From assembly GCA_934271265.1 (NCBI GenBank), contig CAKQRE010000039.1, positions 33,854 through 97,853 of the forward strand: 64,000 nt of DNA, read 5' to 3'. Numbering within the stretch: the stretch's first letter is position 1; the number at the start of each line of letters is the position of its first letter. Source of the DNA: an uncultured Clostridia bacterium. Its GTDB lineage: Bacteria > Bacillota > Clostridia > Christensenellales > Borkfalkiaceae. Below, one piece after another: positions 26,647 to 35,352 of this stretch. Below the pieces are notes generated by a model that saw nothing but the letters and a program-made list of their open reading frames with translations, was not told the DNA's origin and made no database searches. Both the position numbers and the translations under genes were made by a program.

Positions 26647-27996
26647 TTATCTGCCCGCGTTTTTCCGTGCGGCAAGTTCTTCGTCTGTATACCCTTCCTG
26701 ATTGGACAGCGTTTCGTCCTCCGTAAATCCGGTCTCGCCGGCCCCCGCGGGGCGCCACTGCTTGTTGGCGGGATGATACACGAAAGAGAAATCGTTTTTC
26801 AGAATTTTCCCGTTGGGGAAAAGCAACCCGCCGCGCAGAGAGATCGCCATCTTCTCTCTTCTGTCGGGGGCGATGTTTTCGTTGAACGACGTTTTCCCCG
26901 TATCCTTCCCGAGGCTGTCGTACACGTTGGAAGCGAGGATCTGATCGCGGACGGAATCCCCCTTCAGCACCAGCTGAATGTGATTGCCTTCGATATGGAT
27001 CTGCACCGCGAGAGGCTGAAGCGATCCGTGGTTTTGTTCCGCCGCGGTATGGGCGGCGTCCGTATAATAACATACCGTAGAATCGGCGACCTGTTCCTGG
27101 ATCTGATATACGTTATACAAGTCGATCCCGTCCTCATTGCCCTGCGGGGTCATGTCGTACTTCGCACCCCCGTTGTTTCCGGGGAAGGCTTCCAGCCCGT
27201 TAAAGGACTGGCAACCGAACCACAGATTGTAACTCAGGCTGTTTTCCCATTCTTTCGAATAGATCTGATAGCGGTAAAGAAGGGTCAGTTCGGAATCGGA
27301 ATACTGTTTATCCCCTTTATCTCCGTGATACACGAGCAGGCTCTTCCAGTCGCGCACCTGAAGGTCGATATATTTTTTCGGAGTGATCGTATCCGAAAAA
27401 TAGATATAAACGACGAAGTTCGATCCCTGGATCTCGGGCACGGAAACGGACGTTACGCTCACCTCGGCGTAATCGTCGATATTGTCGCTCCGATAAATGC
27501 GTTCGCCCTTACCGAGAGAAGAGGCAAAGCGGTAAATATAGCGCACCGTCGTCACGTAGCCGTTGTCGCAGAGAAATCCGCCGAGAACGTAAAGGCGATC
27601 CTTGCCGTCCTCTTTCACGAGCCCCGCCGAAACGGGGACCGTCGCGGAAACGATCATGCCGTTTTCGCTCTGTCTGTAGCACACCTTTGCGCCGCTCACG
27701 TCGGATAAAGGGGTTCCGTTCACGACGAAAAATTTCGCCGCCGAAGCCGTGACGTCCTTCTCCTCGGTCGCGACGGATTTATCGAACCCGTACGAGATCG
27801 TATAGTTTTCTCCCGTTTTTTCCATCGTGACGGAAGAAAGGAACAAGGCGTTGCTCTTTGCTGCCGAAGCGGCTTGTTCCGTCGGGGATCCTGCGTTGCG
27901 CGCGCCCGCCGCCAAAGCGGGAAGCGAAAACGCCGTGCAGTACACGGCAGCGGAAAGAACCGCCGCCATAGCGCGATAAAACCACTTTTTCTTCAT
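26647..27996 (-). CDS. Secreted protein of unknown function in the glycan locus
   Basis: A 449-residue exported protein: signal peptide MKKKWFYRAMAAVLSAAVYC to PALAA (about 1-30). The remainder is beta-rich with no cysteine-based anchor, no membrane segment and no wall signal, so it should be released or associate non-covalently. Segments such as LEAFPGNNGGAKYDMTPQGNEDG look like a ligand or carbohydrate surface, but I recognise no family. It ends 12 bases before the start of the 861-residue lipoprotein gene, indicating co-transcription. Confidence 0.6.
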   Translation of the reverse strand: MKKKWFYRAMAAVLSAAVYCTAFSLPALAAGARNAGSPTEQAASAAKSNALFLSSVTMEKTGENYTISYGFDKSVATEEKDVTASAAKFFVVNGTPLSDVSGAKVCYRQSENGMIVSATVPVSAGLVKEDGKDRLYVLGGFLCDNGYVTTVRYIYRFASSLGKGERIYRSDNIDDYAEVSVTSVSVPEIQGSNFVVYIYFSDTITPKKYIDLQVRDWKSLLVYHGDKGDKQYSDSELTLLYRYQIYSKEWENSLSYNLWFGCQSFNGLEAFPGNNGGAKYDMTPQGNEDGIDLYNVYQIQEQVADSTVCYYTDAAHTAAEQNHGSLQPLAVQIHIEGNHIQLVLKGDSVRDQILASNVYDSLGKDTGKTSFNENIAPDRREKMAISLRGGLLFPNGKILKNDFSFVYHPANKQWRPAGAGETGFTEDETLSNQEGYTDEELAARKNAGR

Positions 27997-28025
27997 CGTT
28001 TTTCTCCTTTTTTATATCTTGTTCC

Positions 28026-28069
28026 GAGGGATCTTTTATTCGCGTAGACGAATAAAAAGGGGATCCCTT
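28026..28069. repeat. Long intergenic hairpin within the glycan operon
   Basis: GGGATC-TTTTATTCG pairs with CGAATAAAA-(AGG)-GGATCCC between the rhamnosidase gene and the secreted-protein gene. No T-run follows on the coding strand, so it is more likely an mRNA processing or stabilising stem than a full terminator. Confidence 0.6.
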
Positions 28070-28092
28070 CCGATCTTCCGCTTTTTACGCCC

Positions 28093-29709
28093 TCAGTCGA
28101 CCAATTCTACTCCGGCGGGAACTTCGATATCGAATTTTCCGTCTTTCCAAACGATCGTAACTTTTCCGTAAGGCGTGGGATAATCGATCCTGTAATCCGT
28201 GAACCCGGCAGATACGGGTTTTATCCTCATTTTCCCGCAACCCGCCTCGAGAATCTCGATCCCGCCGATTTTTTTGATCAGAAACTGCACGGGACCGCAC
28301 GACCAGCCGTGGCAGAAGCTGTGGCGGAATCCTACGTAACAATGCTTTCCGAAATCGCCGTGAATATCCTTCTCCCCTTCTTCCGGCAAGCGATCGAGCG
28401 GGGCGCTGCCCTTGACCCTGTCCGGATCGAAATCTTCCCAGAAAGTCGTGGCGCCCATATCGAGCATCGCGCCGTAATATTCCTTCATCAGTTCGACCGC
28501 CCGTTCCGGATGCCCGCCGTCGGCGATCGCGCTCAGAATATAATAGCTTAAGAAAGTGCTGAACCCTTTCGCCCCGCCTTCCGTCAGAAATTCATACGAT
28601 TCCGCGGCGGGTCTGATCCCCGCGTAAACGAGAAAAGCCTCGCACTGCTTCTGCTTTTTCACCGTAAGCGAATGATTGCGGGAAAGCTTTGAAAGCATTT
28701 CGTCGCACGTTTCCGTGCTTTCGCCGACCGCCTCGAGAAGCCTGCGGCATTTCTTCGCCGCAAGAACCCACAGAGCGTAAACGCCGACGATCTCGTCCGG
28801 CGAATCGTGGCTCGGCCAGTCGAACAGAAAAGACCCGTCCGCCGCGATCGTTCCGTCTTCGCGGACAACGCCGTTGATCAGGTCAAGCGCTCCCTTCAGA
28901 TACCCGATCTGTTTTTTCAGATATTCCGCGCAGGCGTTCTGTTCGTAATAATCGTGCAGAATGACGATCCACCACGCCGTATAGGTCGGCGTATTGTTCA
29001 TCCATGCGGGAAGAGGGGTATGTTCCCTTATGTAATCCAGAGAACGCCCGACCGATTCGTCCTCGCCGAACAGGCAGGCGATCGCCGTGGTTTCCGGGTG
29101 CATATCGCCGATCCACACGAGGCGGTCGCGCTTGATGCCGTCCCAGATATACGTCTGCATGCACTGCTGCAACGTTTCCGAAGCGACCTCGAAAATACGG
29201 TTTACGCGAGCGTCGTTACAGGTAAACCCGCCGACGGGATGAAGATCGCGCCTGATCTCCGTCGCCAAGATCGCTTTGACGTAAACGACCTTTTTCTCGA
29301 GAAAATCGATCCTCGCAAAGCGAAACCCCGTCTGAAGAAATTCCATGTCCGAATACATGGGCAACGTTACTTCGATATCCCGCAGGGTATGATGGTTGCC
29401 GGCGTTTTTCTCTCCCGGTTCCGCATAACACTCGGAAACGGATTCGCCCGTGCGGATGCGGACCCGGCACCCGCCGCCTTCGGCGACCTGCGTAAGCAAC
29501 CTGACCGCTCCGTTGAATTCTCTGCCGAAATCGAGAACGACGTATCCTTTGCCGTTTACCTTCGCAAGGTGCGTTTCGCTCAACCCGATCTGCAATTCGA
29601 CCGGCTCTTTCAGAACGGATACGTTCTCTATGTTGCCGGAGGTTCCGAAGATCCGCGCGGGAAATATGCTCCTCCTCACGCGATCGTCCGTCATCGTTCT
29701 GTCTGTCAT
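28093..29709 (-). CDS. GH78-type alpha-L-rhamnosidase
   Basis: A 538-residue cytoplasmic protein. A beta-sandwich (about 15-160) is followed by an (alpha/alpha)6 barrel with the GH78 signature DGIKRDRLVWIGDMHPE (catalytic acid and substrate Asp/Arg residues) and FCHGWSCGPVQFL near the end. It is shorter than many GH78 enzymes, lacking extra N-terminal domains. First gene of the long minus-strand operon, behind a strong promoter with a palindromic operator. It should release terminal alpha-L-rhamnose from imported fragments. The start could be 29709 or the ATG five codons later; AAGGAG lies 15 bases before the first. Confidence 0.85.
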   Translation of the reverse strand: MTDRTMTDDRVRRSIFPARIFGTSGNIENVSVLKEPVELQIGLSETHLAKVNGKGYVVLDFGREFNGAVRLLTQVAEGGGCRVRIRTGESVSECYAEPGEKNAGNHHTLRDIEVTLPMYSDMEFLQTGFRFARIDFLEKKVVYVKAILATEIRRDLHPVGGFTCNDARVNRIFEVASETLQQCMQTYIWDGIKRDRLVWIGDMHPETTAIACLFGEDESVGRSLDYIREHTPLPAWMNNTPTYTAWWIVILHDYYEQNACAEYLKKQIGYLKGALDLINGVVREDGTIAADGSFLFDWPSHDSPDEIVGVYALWVLAAKKCRRLLEAVGESTETCDEMLSKLSRNHSLTVKKQKQCEAFLVYAGIRPAAESYEFLTEGGAKGFSTFLSYYILSAIADGGHPERAVELMKEYYGAMLDMGATTFWEDFDPDRVKGSAPLDRLPEEGEKDIHGDFGKHCYVGFRHSFCHGWSCGPVQFLIKKIGGIEILEAGCGKMRIKPVSAGFTDYRIDYPTPYGKVTIVWKDGKFDIEVPAGVELVD

Positions 29710-29795
29710 CGTTTTCTGTCCGAACTCCTTCGGATCTCCCCTTCTGAATCGTTAAAAATACTCCGTCCGTTCCCGGAATTTTCGGAGTGGTCGCG

Positions 29796-29819
29796 GTTTG
29801 GTTACCCGCATAACCAAAC
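29796..29819. promoter_or_regulatory. LacI-type operator at the head of the glycan operon
   Basis: GTTTGGTTA and TAACCAAAC form perfect 9-base arms around a 6-base centre, starting two bases downstream of the -10 box. Position and symmetry fit a repressor such as the LacI protein encoded late in the same operon. Confidence 0.7.
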
Positions 29820-29821
29820 AC

Positions 29822-29850
29822 AGTATAACATAGGTTTCGGGGTTTGTCAA
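29822..29850 (-). promoter_or_regulatory. Sigma-A promoter of the glycan operon
   Basis: Reverse strand: TTGACA (29850-29845), 17-base spacer, TATACT (29827-29822). The only strong promoter I see for the genes from 29.7 to 8.6 kb. Confidence 0.88.
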
Positions 29851-29898
29851 TAGTTTTTTTGAAAATTTTTTGTCTGTTTTTTCCCCTTTCCGGCAAAC

Positions 29899-29945
29899 AA
29901 AAAAACGCAGATTCTACACGTTTTTCGTGCGTTTCTGCGTTTTTT
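29899..29945. terminator. Bidirectional terminator after the GH36 gene
   Basis: AAAACGCAGA and TCTGCGTTTT enclose an inner CACG/CGTG stem, with a T-run on the right and an A-run on the left; it ends the minus-strand GH36 transcript. Confidence 0.8.
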
Positions 29946-29968
29946 CTTTCGTTTTGTTCCTTTCTTAT

Positions 29969-29988
29969 CGGTGACCGTATGGTTACCG
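29969..29988. promoter_or_regulatory. Possible auxiliary operator
   Basis: CGGTGACC-GTAT-GGTTACCG, 7 of 8 arm positions symmetric, sharing GGTTAC with the operator 170 bases away. It could be a second site for DNA looping, but this is weak. Confidence 0.35.
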
Positions 29989-30032
29989 CAATATTACGTC
30001 CGGAATACGGCTCTCTTTTTCCCGATCGCCAC

Positions 30033-32135
30033 TTACTCCATCCTTCCGGAAAGGGTCAGTTCGAGAAGAACCGCCTGATTTTTTTTCGTGAATCCGACGC
30101 GGATCCCTCCCCTTTCCCTTTTTACCGCAAACGAACGGCAGGGGAAAATTTCTTTTACGGAGGTAACGTTTTTCACGGGAATAAATACCTCGTCGCTCCC
30201 GCTTTCTCTGCGCCATACCGCAAGCAGGATTTTCTTCCCGTTTTTCAGTCCCTGCGCGGCAAAGGAGTTTTTATCCGTCAGCCTTGCAAGACCGAGGGGA
30301 TAAACGGGATAACTCGCCCCGATAAATTCTCTCAGTTCCTTATACAGCGAAACGCCTTGTCTGATCAGCGAGAGATTTTCCTCGTCGCAGACGTCGATCT
30401 TTCCGGAAAGATACATGGTTCCCGTCATTCCGTTGATCAGATTGAAGATCGTTTCCTCGCCGTCCTTCCTCTCCGCGACGTACGCGGGGGTAAAATATTC
30501 CTCGCCGTTCATCTCCCAGAACACCCGCGGATAGGGATACGTCCACACGCCGATCTGTTCGGGCAGAAGGGACAGCAAAGTTCCGTTCAGAATAGAAGGG
30601 ATCTTATCGTATTCCTCACAATCGGAAATACTCTGCACGTTGAAATTCCGCATGGTATTTCCGTCGGCGCGCATCGCCCCGGAGGCGCAGTTTTCCAGAT
30701 ACAAATCGGGAAATTCTCTGCGGACTTCGGCATAAAACGCATTGACCTGACGGCAATGCTGCTCCAGCCCCGCGTAGGGGGAAGCGTTCTTCCTGTCCAC
30801 CCCGCAACCGGGATGCCCGTTGTAATCGTTTTTGATATAGCGGATACCGAGGTCGTACAACGCGCGGATCTTTCCGAGAAGATATTCGCGGACTTCTTTG
30901 TTTCCGAGATCAAGATAATACCTGCCGCAGCGATAAATGCGCTCCCCTTCGTTCGTCAGAAACCACGATTTCGGATATTTCGAAAGGGCAGACAGCGCGC
31001 TGCAGACCTCCAGTTCCGTCCACAGCCCCGCCACCATTCCGCGGGAACGGATCTCGCCGATCATTTCCGCAAACGTATGCCCGCCGAACCGCTCGTCGCA
31101 GGGGATCCAGTCGCCGAGCCCCGTAAATCCGTTCGCGTCTTTCGCGCGGTACCAGCCGTCGTCGAAACAATAGCCTTCCGCGCCGACTTCCTTCGCCTTA
31201 TCCATCAAAGAAATGCATGCCTTTTCGTCGAGCTTGCACCAGAGGCAATTCATATAATCGTTGAACATCAGCGGAACGGTTTTATGCTTTTTCAGATATT
31301 TTCTTCGATAATTCGTCAACGTTTCGGATACGGAAGAAAAATCTTTTGCACAGGTAAACAAGCTTTCCGCACAGCGATATTCCGCTCCTTTGCGGAGATA
31401 AAGGCGAAAACCCTGTTTCTCGCTGTCGCCCGCGCCGCACGTAATCTTATACATGCTGCCTTCTATGCGTTCGGCATCGGTCAGAGAAATTTCGAGATTA
31501 TACGGTCCGTCGGGCAAATGCTGAACCGCCCACACCGTTCCCGCAGTCTCGTCGCGGAAAAATACAACGGGCGAAAACTTTCTCGTCGTATAAGAAGCAA
31601 CGGACGAAACGTCTCCCGAACAACCCGTTTTATGTCCCGTCGCGCGGAAGAGCCCGAGCGTTTCCGGGCTTTCCCAATGCAGTTGTCCCTCGCCGCCCCA
31701 TTCGCCGCGGACCACGCCGATCCGGATCCTCCCGAGATAATCGTCCGAAAGGCACGCCCCGCCGATCCCCGCGAAACGATTTGCCAGCTTTTTGACGCAA
31801 AGCTTCACGGCGCCGAGGTTTTTGATCGTGCATATCTGAGATAAAACCCCTTGCCGGAAAATCTGTTTTACGGTAACTTTCACCGCCCCGTCCTGCGACG
31901 AATATTCTTTTATCAGCGTTTTTCCGCGCGTTCCGACGGACGTAAGGCGGAAACAGTCGGTATCTCCGTGGATCTCCTCGCCGTCCTTTTCATAGGCGAA
32001 TTCCGCGGCGAAAGGATATTCCGCATACCGCCCCGCATGCGCCGTGTTCCGTTCCTCAACGTCGGAAAAAAGTATTTTCCCTTCCTCGTTCTCTTCCACG
32101 AGCAGTGCACCGCTCTTTCTTAAGATACGTTCCAT
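30033..32135 (-). CDS. GH36 alpha-galactosidase
   Basis: A 700-residue cytoplasmic enzyme. An N-terminal beta-supersandwich (about 1-270) precedes a barrel with YCFDDGWYRA (around 325), GLWTELEV, YIKNDYNGHPG with nucleophile Asp437, LYLENCASGAMRADG, and SISDCEEYD with the likely acid/base Asp505, all in GH36 order. Hydrolyses alpha-1,6- or alpha-1,3-linked terminal galactose. The ATG at 32135 follows AAAGGGGAAA; an upstream ATG 14 codons earlier is less likely. It has its own promoter and terminator, upstream of and in the same direction as the glycan operon. Confidence 0.9.
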   Translation of the reverse strand: MERILRKSGALLVEENEEGKILFSDVEERNTAHAGRYAEYPFAAEFAYEKDGEEIHGDTDCFRLTSVGTRGKTLIKEYSSQDGAVKVTVKQIFRQGVLSQICTIKNLGAVKLCVKKLANRFAGIGGACLSDDYLGRIRIGVVRGEWGGEGQLHWESPETLGLFRATGHKTGCSGDVSSVASYTTRKFSPVVFFRDETAGTVWAVQHLPDGPYNLEISLTDAERIEGSMYKITCGAGDSEKQGFRLYLRKGAEYRCAESLFTCAKDFSSVSETLTNYRRKYLKKHKTVPLMFNDYMNCLWCKLDEKACISLMDKAKEVGAEGYCFDDGWYRAKDANGFTGLGDWIPCDERFGGHTFAEMIGEIRSRGMVAGLWTELEVCSALSALSKYPKSWFLTNEGERIYRCGRYYLDLGNKEVREYLLGKIRALYDLGIRYIKNDYNGHPGCGVDRKNASPYAGLEQHCRQVNAFYAEVRREFPDLYLENCASGAMRADGNTMRNFNVQSISDCEEYDKIPSILNGTLLSLLPEQIGVWTYPYPRVFWEMNGEEYFTPAYVAERKDGEETIFNLINGMTGTMYLSGKIDVCDEENLSLIRQGVSLYKELREFIGASYPVYPLGLARLTDKNSFAAQGLKNGKKILLAVWRRESGSDEVFIPVKNVTSVKEIFPCRSFAVKRERGGIRVGFTKKNQAVLLELTLSGRME

Positions 32136-32167
32136 GTGGTTTCCCCTTTGTTTCTGTTTTCCGCCAC

Positions 32168-32196
32168 ATTCTAACATAAAAAAACGAGCTTGTCAA
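32168..32196 (-). promoter_or_regulatory. Sigma-A promoter of the GH36 gene
   Basis: Reverse strand: TTGACA (32196-32191), 17-base spacer, TAGAAT (32173-32168), 33 bases before the start codon. Confidence 0.87.
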
Positions 32197-32217
32197 CCGC
32201 GCAAAAATATTTACGTT

Positions 32218-32253
32218 GCAAAATCGCGGCAAATTCTTTCGCCGCGATTTTGC
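32218..32253. repeat. Perfect 13-base inverted repeat upstream of the GH36 promoter
   Basis: GCAAAATCGCGGC and GCCGCGATTTTGC around a 10-base loop, centred about 40 bases upstream of the -35 box. No T-run on either side. It may be an activator site or a stem belonging to the adjoining repeat. Confidence 0.65.
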
Positions 32254-32286
32254 TATGCCGGACAAGAATATTACGAACCTTGGTCT
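32254..32286 (+). repeat. Dispersed hairpin element, copy A
   Basis: TATGCCGGACAAG, then AATATTACGAACC and TTGGTCT. One of four copies in the window (others at 39877, 59258 and 63813); this one has lost the right palindromic arm. The rest of the interval to 32404 shows no gene. Confidence 0.75.
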
Positions 32287-32404
32287 ATTGTCGTATAAGC
32301 ATCCGCAAGCCGAAAAACCAGAACGAGCCATGTAAAATATCGGATTAATCGCGTTATAGGGCAATTTTCGGATTTTCCGTCAAGGCTTGGCATTTCCGGT
32401 TAAC

Positions 32405-33034
32405 TTATTGCGTTTCCGCCGAAAAAATCGTTTTCTTCTTTTCAGCGGTAATCGCCATAATTTTAATATCCGAGTACGCATTCGTATACATAGCGTAATT
32501 GCCCTCTTCTCCGAACTCTTCCTCAAACTCGCTGTACGGACAAGTATTTCTGATTTCGATCGCGCATTCCGCCGGACCGGTCACGTTTTTATATTCCGCC
32601 TTTGACCGATCCGCCCCCTGCGGGTTTTTCAGAAAATCGACAACGCCGTCGTAACCGTATTCCCTGCTGTCAAACAGGATATATTCTTTCCCGCAGTTCA
32701 CGCAACGAATTTTTACGATATCTCGGGTTTCGGTCATCAGATCGTCGTATTGTTGCTTTGTGAGTTTCAGCTTCTTTTTCCCTATCCCCAGAAAAGATTT
32801 TGAACACACCCAGAAATTTCCGTCTTTATCATGATAGAAATCTCCGTTGTACGTTTTCCATAGTTCCTCTTCCCATTTCTTTCTTGCCCGCTCTTCCGCG
32901 GTAATCTTTTTTTTGAAAAAATCAAATTCGCAGCACCCGCAGGAACATTTCGTTTTAAAGGAAATTTTATCTTTTTTCTGAACAACTTCGTATGCGATAT
33001 TTTTCAGATAGTCCGGTAAAATACTGTCCGTCAT
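32405..33034 (-). CDS. Hypothetical protein with paired cysteine motifs
   Basis: A 209-residue soluble protein. CSCGCCEFDFF (about 30) and CVNCGKEYILF (about 112) look like two halves of a zinc ribbon, separated by a Lys-rich linker; an acidic C-terminal segment (EFEEEFGEEGNYAMY) follows. I do not recognise the family. The start at 33034 is preceded by GGGAGA. It stands between the glycan locus and the sporulation cluster, with dispersed repeats on one side and a terminator on the other. Confidence 0.7.
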   Translation of the reverse strand: MTDSILPDYLKNIAYEVVQKKDKISFKTKCSCGCCEFDFFKKKITAEERARKKWEEELWKTYNGDFYHDKDGNFWVCSKSFLGIGKKKLKLTKQQYDDLMTETRDIVKIRCVNCGKEYILFDSREYGYDGVVDFLKNPQGADRSKAEYKNVTGPAECAIEIRNTCPYSEFEEEFGEEGNYAMYTNAYSDIKIMAITAEKKKTIFSAETQ

Positions 33035-33188
33035 GTCGGTTCTCCCTGTCTCGGATATATTTTAAATTCTTCCCGGATTTTTCCCGGGCGGTTTGTCTTG
33101 CCGATAAATACATTTTACCATAACGTTGCGAAAATTGTCAAATCTTGTTGAGATCCTTCGCGGATAGAATTACCGGGACGGGTAGCGT

Positions 33189-33236
33189 AAAAAAACGTAA
33201 CGGCGACTCCCCGGATGGGAAGCCGCCGTTACGTTT
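33189..33236 (-). terminator. Terminator of the sleB-ypeB transcript
   Basis: AAACGTAACGGCG and CGCCGTTACGTTT are perfect 13-base arms; on the reverse strand a seven-T run follows. It lies about 190 bases beyond the ypeB stop. Nothing else is evident in 33035-33423. Confidence 0.85.
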
Positions 33237-33423
33237 GGAGAAATAATTTATAAAACAAGAAAAAACTTTGGTGTGGTCTTTGTTTGTGCCTGTATTATAC
33301 CCCATCGATATGGTGAGCGATTGACGCCGCGATAGAAATACGGTGAAAGTTTTTTTCATCTCGCTTTTTACTGTTTTCACGAAAAAGGACTCGTATCTGC
33401 CCCACGGTCGTTTTCTTTTTCCG

Positions 33424-35340
33424 TCAGATCAGAAGGGTTCCCTCGTTCGTCTTCACGACCTTGAAGATATCGGCTTCCTTTAAGGTGTTCGCGTCGATAT
33501 ACACATAGTAAGTCGCCCCGTTATACGTTCCGACAAACTCATAGGCAAGCCTCTCTTTTCCGTTTCCCGCGGGAATGACCGCAACGTTTTCTTCCGTCAC
33601 GTCCAGTTTCACGTTGACTTTCTCGGCGGCTTCTCCCAAAGTGTGCTTCGCCTTTCCGAGAACCCGCTCCGTATGGTTTTTATAATAAGAAGAAGCTTCC
33701 ATTCCGGTCACGATCCCCGTTTCTTTGCACACGTTCACTTTCACGAGGTCGGGATAAACGATCACGCCGTCCGTCGTATAAGCGAAATTGAAGTGCGTTT
33801 TATGAGCGTCGGAATACCGCCAGACGCATTTCATGTCGGCAAAACCGTTCTTCTTTAAAAATTCACGCGCGTTTGCAAGGCACTCCTCGTCGGTAAACAC
33901 GTCTTCCGTGCATTCGCGGTAGCTCGAAAACGTAACGAGTTTACCTCCCTTTACCGAGAAATTCGCATCGATCTCCGTGCCGTCTTCGGTCATTGCGGAA
34001 GCATTGAAACAGTCGATCTTCCCGTTTTCCGTCTTACCCGTTATTTCCACCTTGCCGATCTTACGGTCTCCGAAAAGAGAGCGGAAGTTTTCCTTCACTT
34101 CTTTTTCGGTCACTTTTTCGCCGGAAAGCCCCTTTACTTCGCCTCCTTCGGCGCCGTCCGAAAACGCGCCGTCGTAAATCATTTCGGGGTAATCCACCGC
34201 CTGCGATTCGAGGTCGTTGAACTGCGCGATCAGAATATCGTTCGCATTGTTGTCCCCGAGCAGGGTAAAATCGTAATTCTCGTCGATACGGGCGGAAAGC
34301 CCGGAAAGCGCAGATTTTAAATTCACGTTGACGTTATAGAGAGAAACCATTTTCTCATAATCGTCATTCGTCAGTGTTTTGCCGTCTATAAGTCGATTAT
34401 TCAGGTATTTTGCATAGTCTCCGACCTGATTGATATACTTTGACGTGAAATATTTCGATTCGTCCTGCACGGGAAGCGCCGCCAAAGACGCATCCGCAAG
34501 ATTGCTCTGAACGATCACGTCGCTTAAAATTCTCTGTTGTCCTTCGGGATCGGAAGAAACGAGAAATTTCGACAAATTCGTTTCGATGTTATCCACATAA
34601 GAAACAAAATCGTAAAAGGCGCGTTCCCCGGAAACGTCGTTTACGACGGATCTTCCGACGTGGATATAGTCGGTAAATACCGCAAGCGCCAGTAAGGATC
34701 CGAGAACGAGCGCCGAACACCCGAGAGAGATCACCGCGGCGATCCAGCCGCCCACGCCCCTCTTTTTGTTCTCCCGTTTCTGCTCGGCGCGAATCTCCGC
34801 CTTTCTCTTCTTTTCTTCCCGTCTGCGCTCGGCTTTCGCCCGTTTCAATTCGTGTTTCTGCTCTGCCTTTTGCCTTTTATAGGCGATTTTCGCTTCTTTC
34901 TCGGAAGCGATCCTCTTTGCGCGGTCTTCTCTGCTTTCGTTTTTGAGAAAAGCCTTTCTTGCAAGCCGCTCTTCCTTTTTCTCTATGGCAAGCCGTCTGA
35001 GATTTTCTTTTTTCTGCAATTTCGCCTGTTTCTTTGTGAGTTTTGCCTTCAGCTTCGCCTCTTTCTTCTCCTTGCGGATCTCCGCGAGACGAACTTTTTT
35101 CTCTTCTCTCCGTTTCGCCTTTTCGGCTTTGCGTGCCGATCTTATTTTATCGCCGGCTTTCGCCGCCCGCACGTTTTTTCCTTTGGCGGTTTCTTTCACG
35201 TCCGTTTTCCCCGCCTTATCCGCGGCGGGTTCCGTCGTCGTTTTTTTCTTTCCGACGGGATTCTCTTTCTCCGCCGAAAGATTTTCCGCTTTTTCCACGG
35301 CGTTGTTCTTCTTGCCGCTTCCGTTCTTGTTTTCGTTCAT
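33424..35340 (-). CDS. ypeB: Germination protein YpeB with long basic N-terminal extension
   Basis: A 638-residue protein, against about 450 for usual YpeB. Residues 230-638 match YpeB: an SVVNDVSGERAFYDFVSYVD region, then PepSY-type repeats with GLSGEKVTEKEVKENFRSLF and the C-terminal NEGTLLI. A single membrane segment is at about 199-222. Residues 1-195 are an extreme Lys/Arg/Glu/Ala-rich stretch predicted as coiled coil or disordered, absent from the family norm. YpeB anchors and protects SleB in the spore. The gene starts 12 bases after sleB with AAAGGAGG, so order is sleB-ypeB. By topology the extension should be on the core side of the inner membrane (inference). Confidence 0.88.
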   Translation of the reverse strand: MNENKNGSGKKNNAVEKAENLSAEKENPVGKKKTTTEPAADKAGKTDVKETAKGKNVRAAKAGDKIRSARKAEKAKRREEKKVRLAEIRKEKKEAKLKAKLTKKQAKLQKKENLRRLAIEKKEERLARKAFLKNESREDRAKRIASEKEAKIAYKRQKAEQKHELKRAKAERRREEKKRKAEIRAEQKRENKKRGVGGWIAAVISLGCSALVLGSLLALAVFTDYIHVGRSVVNDVSGERAFYDFVSYVDNIETNLSKFLVSSDPEGQQRILSDVIVQSNLADASLAALPVQDESKYFTSKYINQVGDYAKYLNNRLIDGKTLTNDDYEKMVSLYNVNVNLKSALSGLSARIDENYDFTLLGDNNANDILIAQFNDLESQAVDYPEMIYDGAFSDGAEGGEVKGLSGEKVTEKEVKENFRSLFGDRKIGKVEITGKTENGKIDCFNASAMTEDGTEIDANFSVKGGKLVTFSSYRECTEDVFTDEECLANAREFLKKNGFADMKCVWRYSDAHKTHFNFAYTTDGVIVYPDLVKVNVCKETGIVTGMEASSYYKNHTERVLGKAKHTLGEAAEKVNVKLDVTEENVAVIPAGNGKERLAYEFVGTYNGATYYVYIDANTLKEADIFKVVKTNEGTLLI

Positions 35341-35352
35341 ACCAAACCTCCT

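Noticed and set aside
29844..31844. 666-codon open frame on the plus strand across the GH36 gene
   Set aside because: Antisense to a clear GH36 enzyme; starts inside a terminator region, composition rich in Arg/Phe/His, no motif.
33138..33380. 80-codon frame beyond ypeB
   Set aside because: It runs through a terminator stem, and its peptide resembles commonly mis-called intergenic sequence; no ribosome site.
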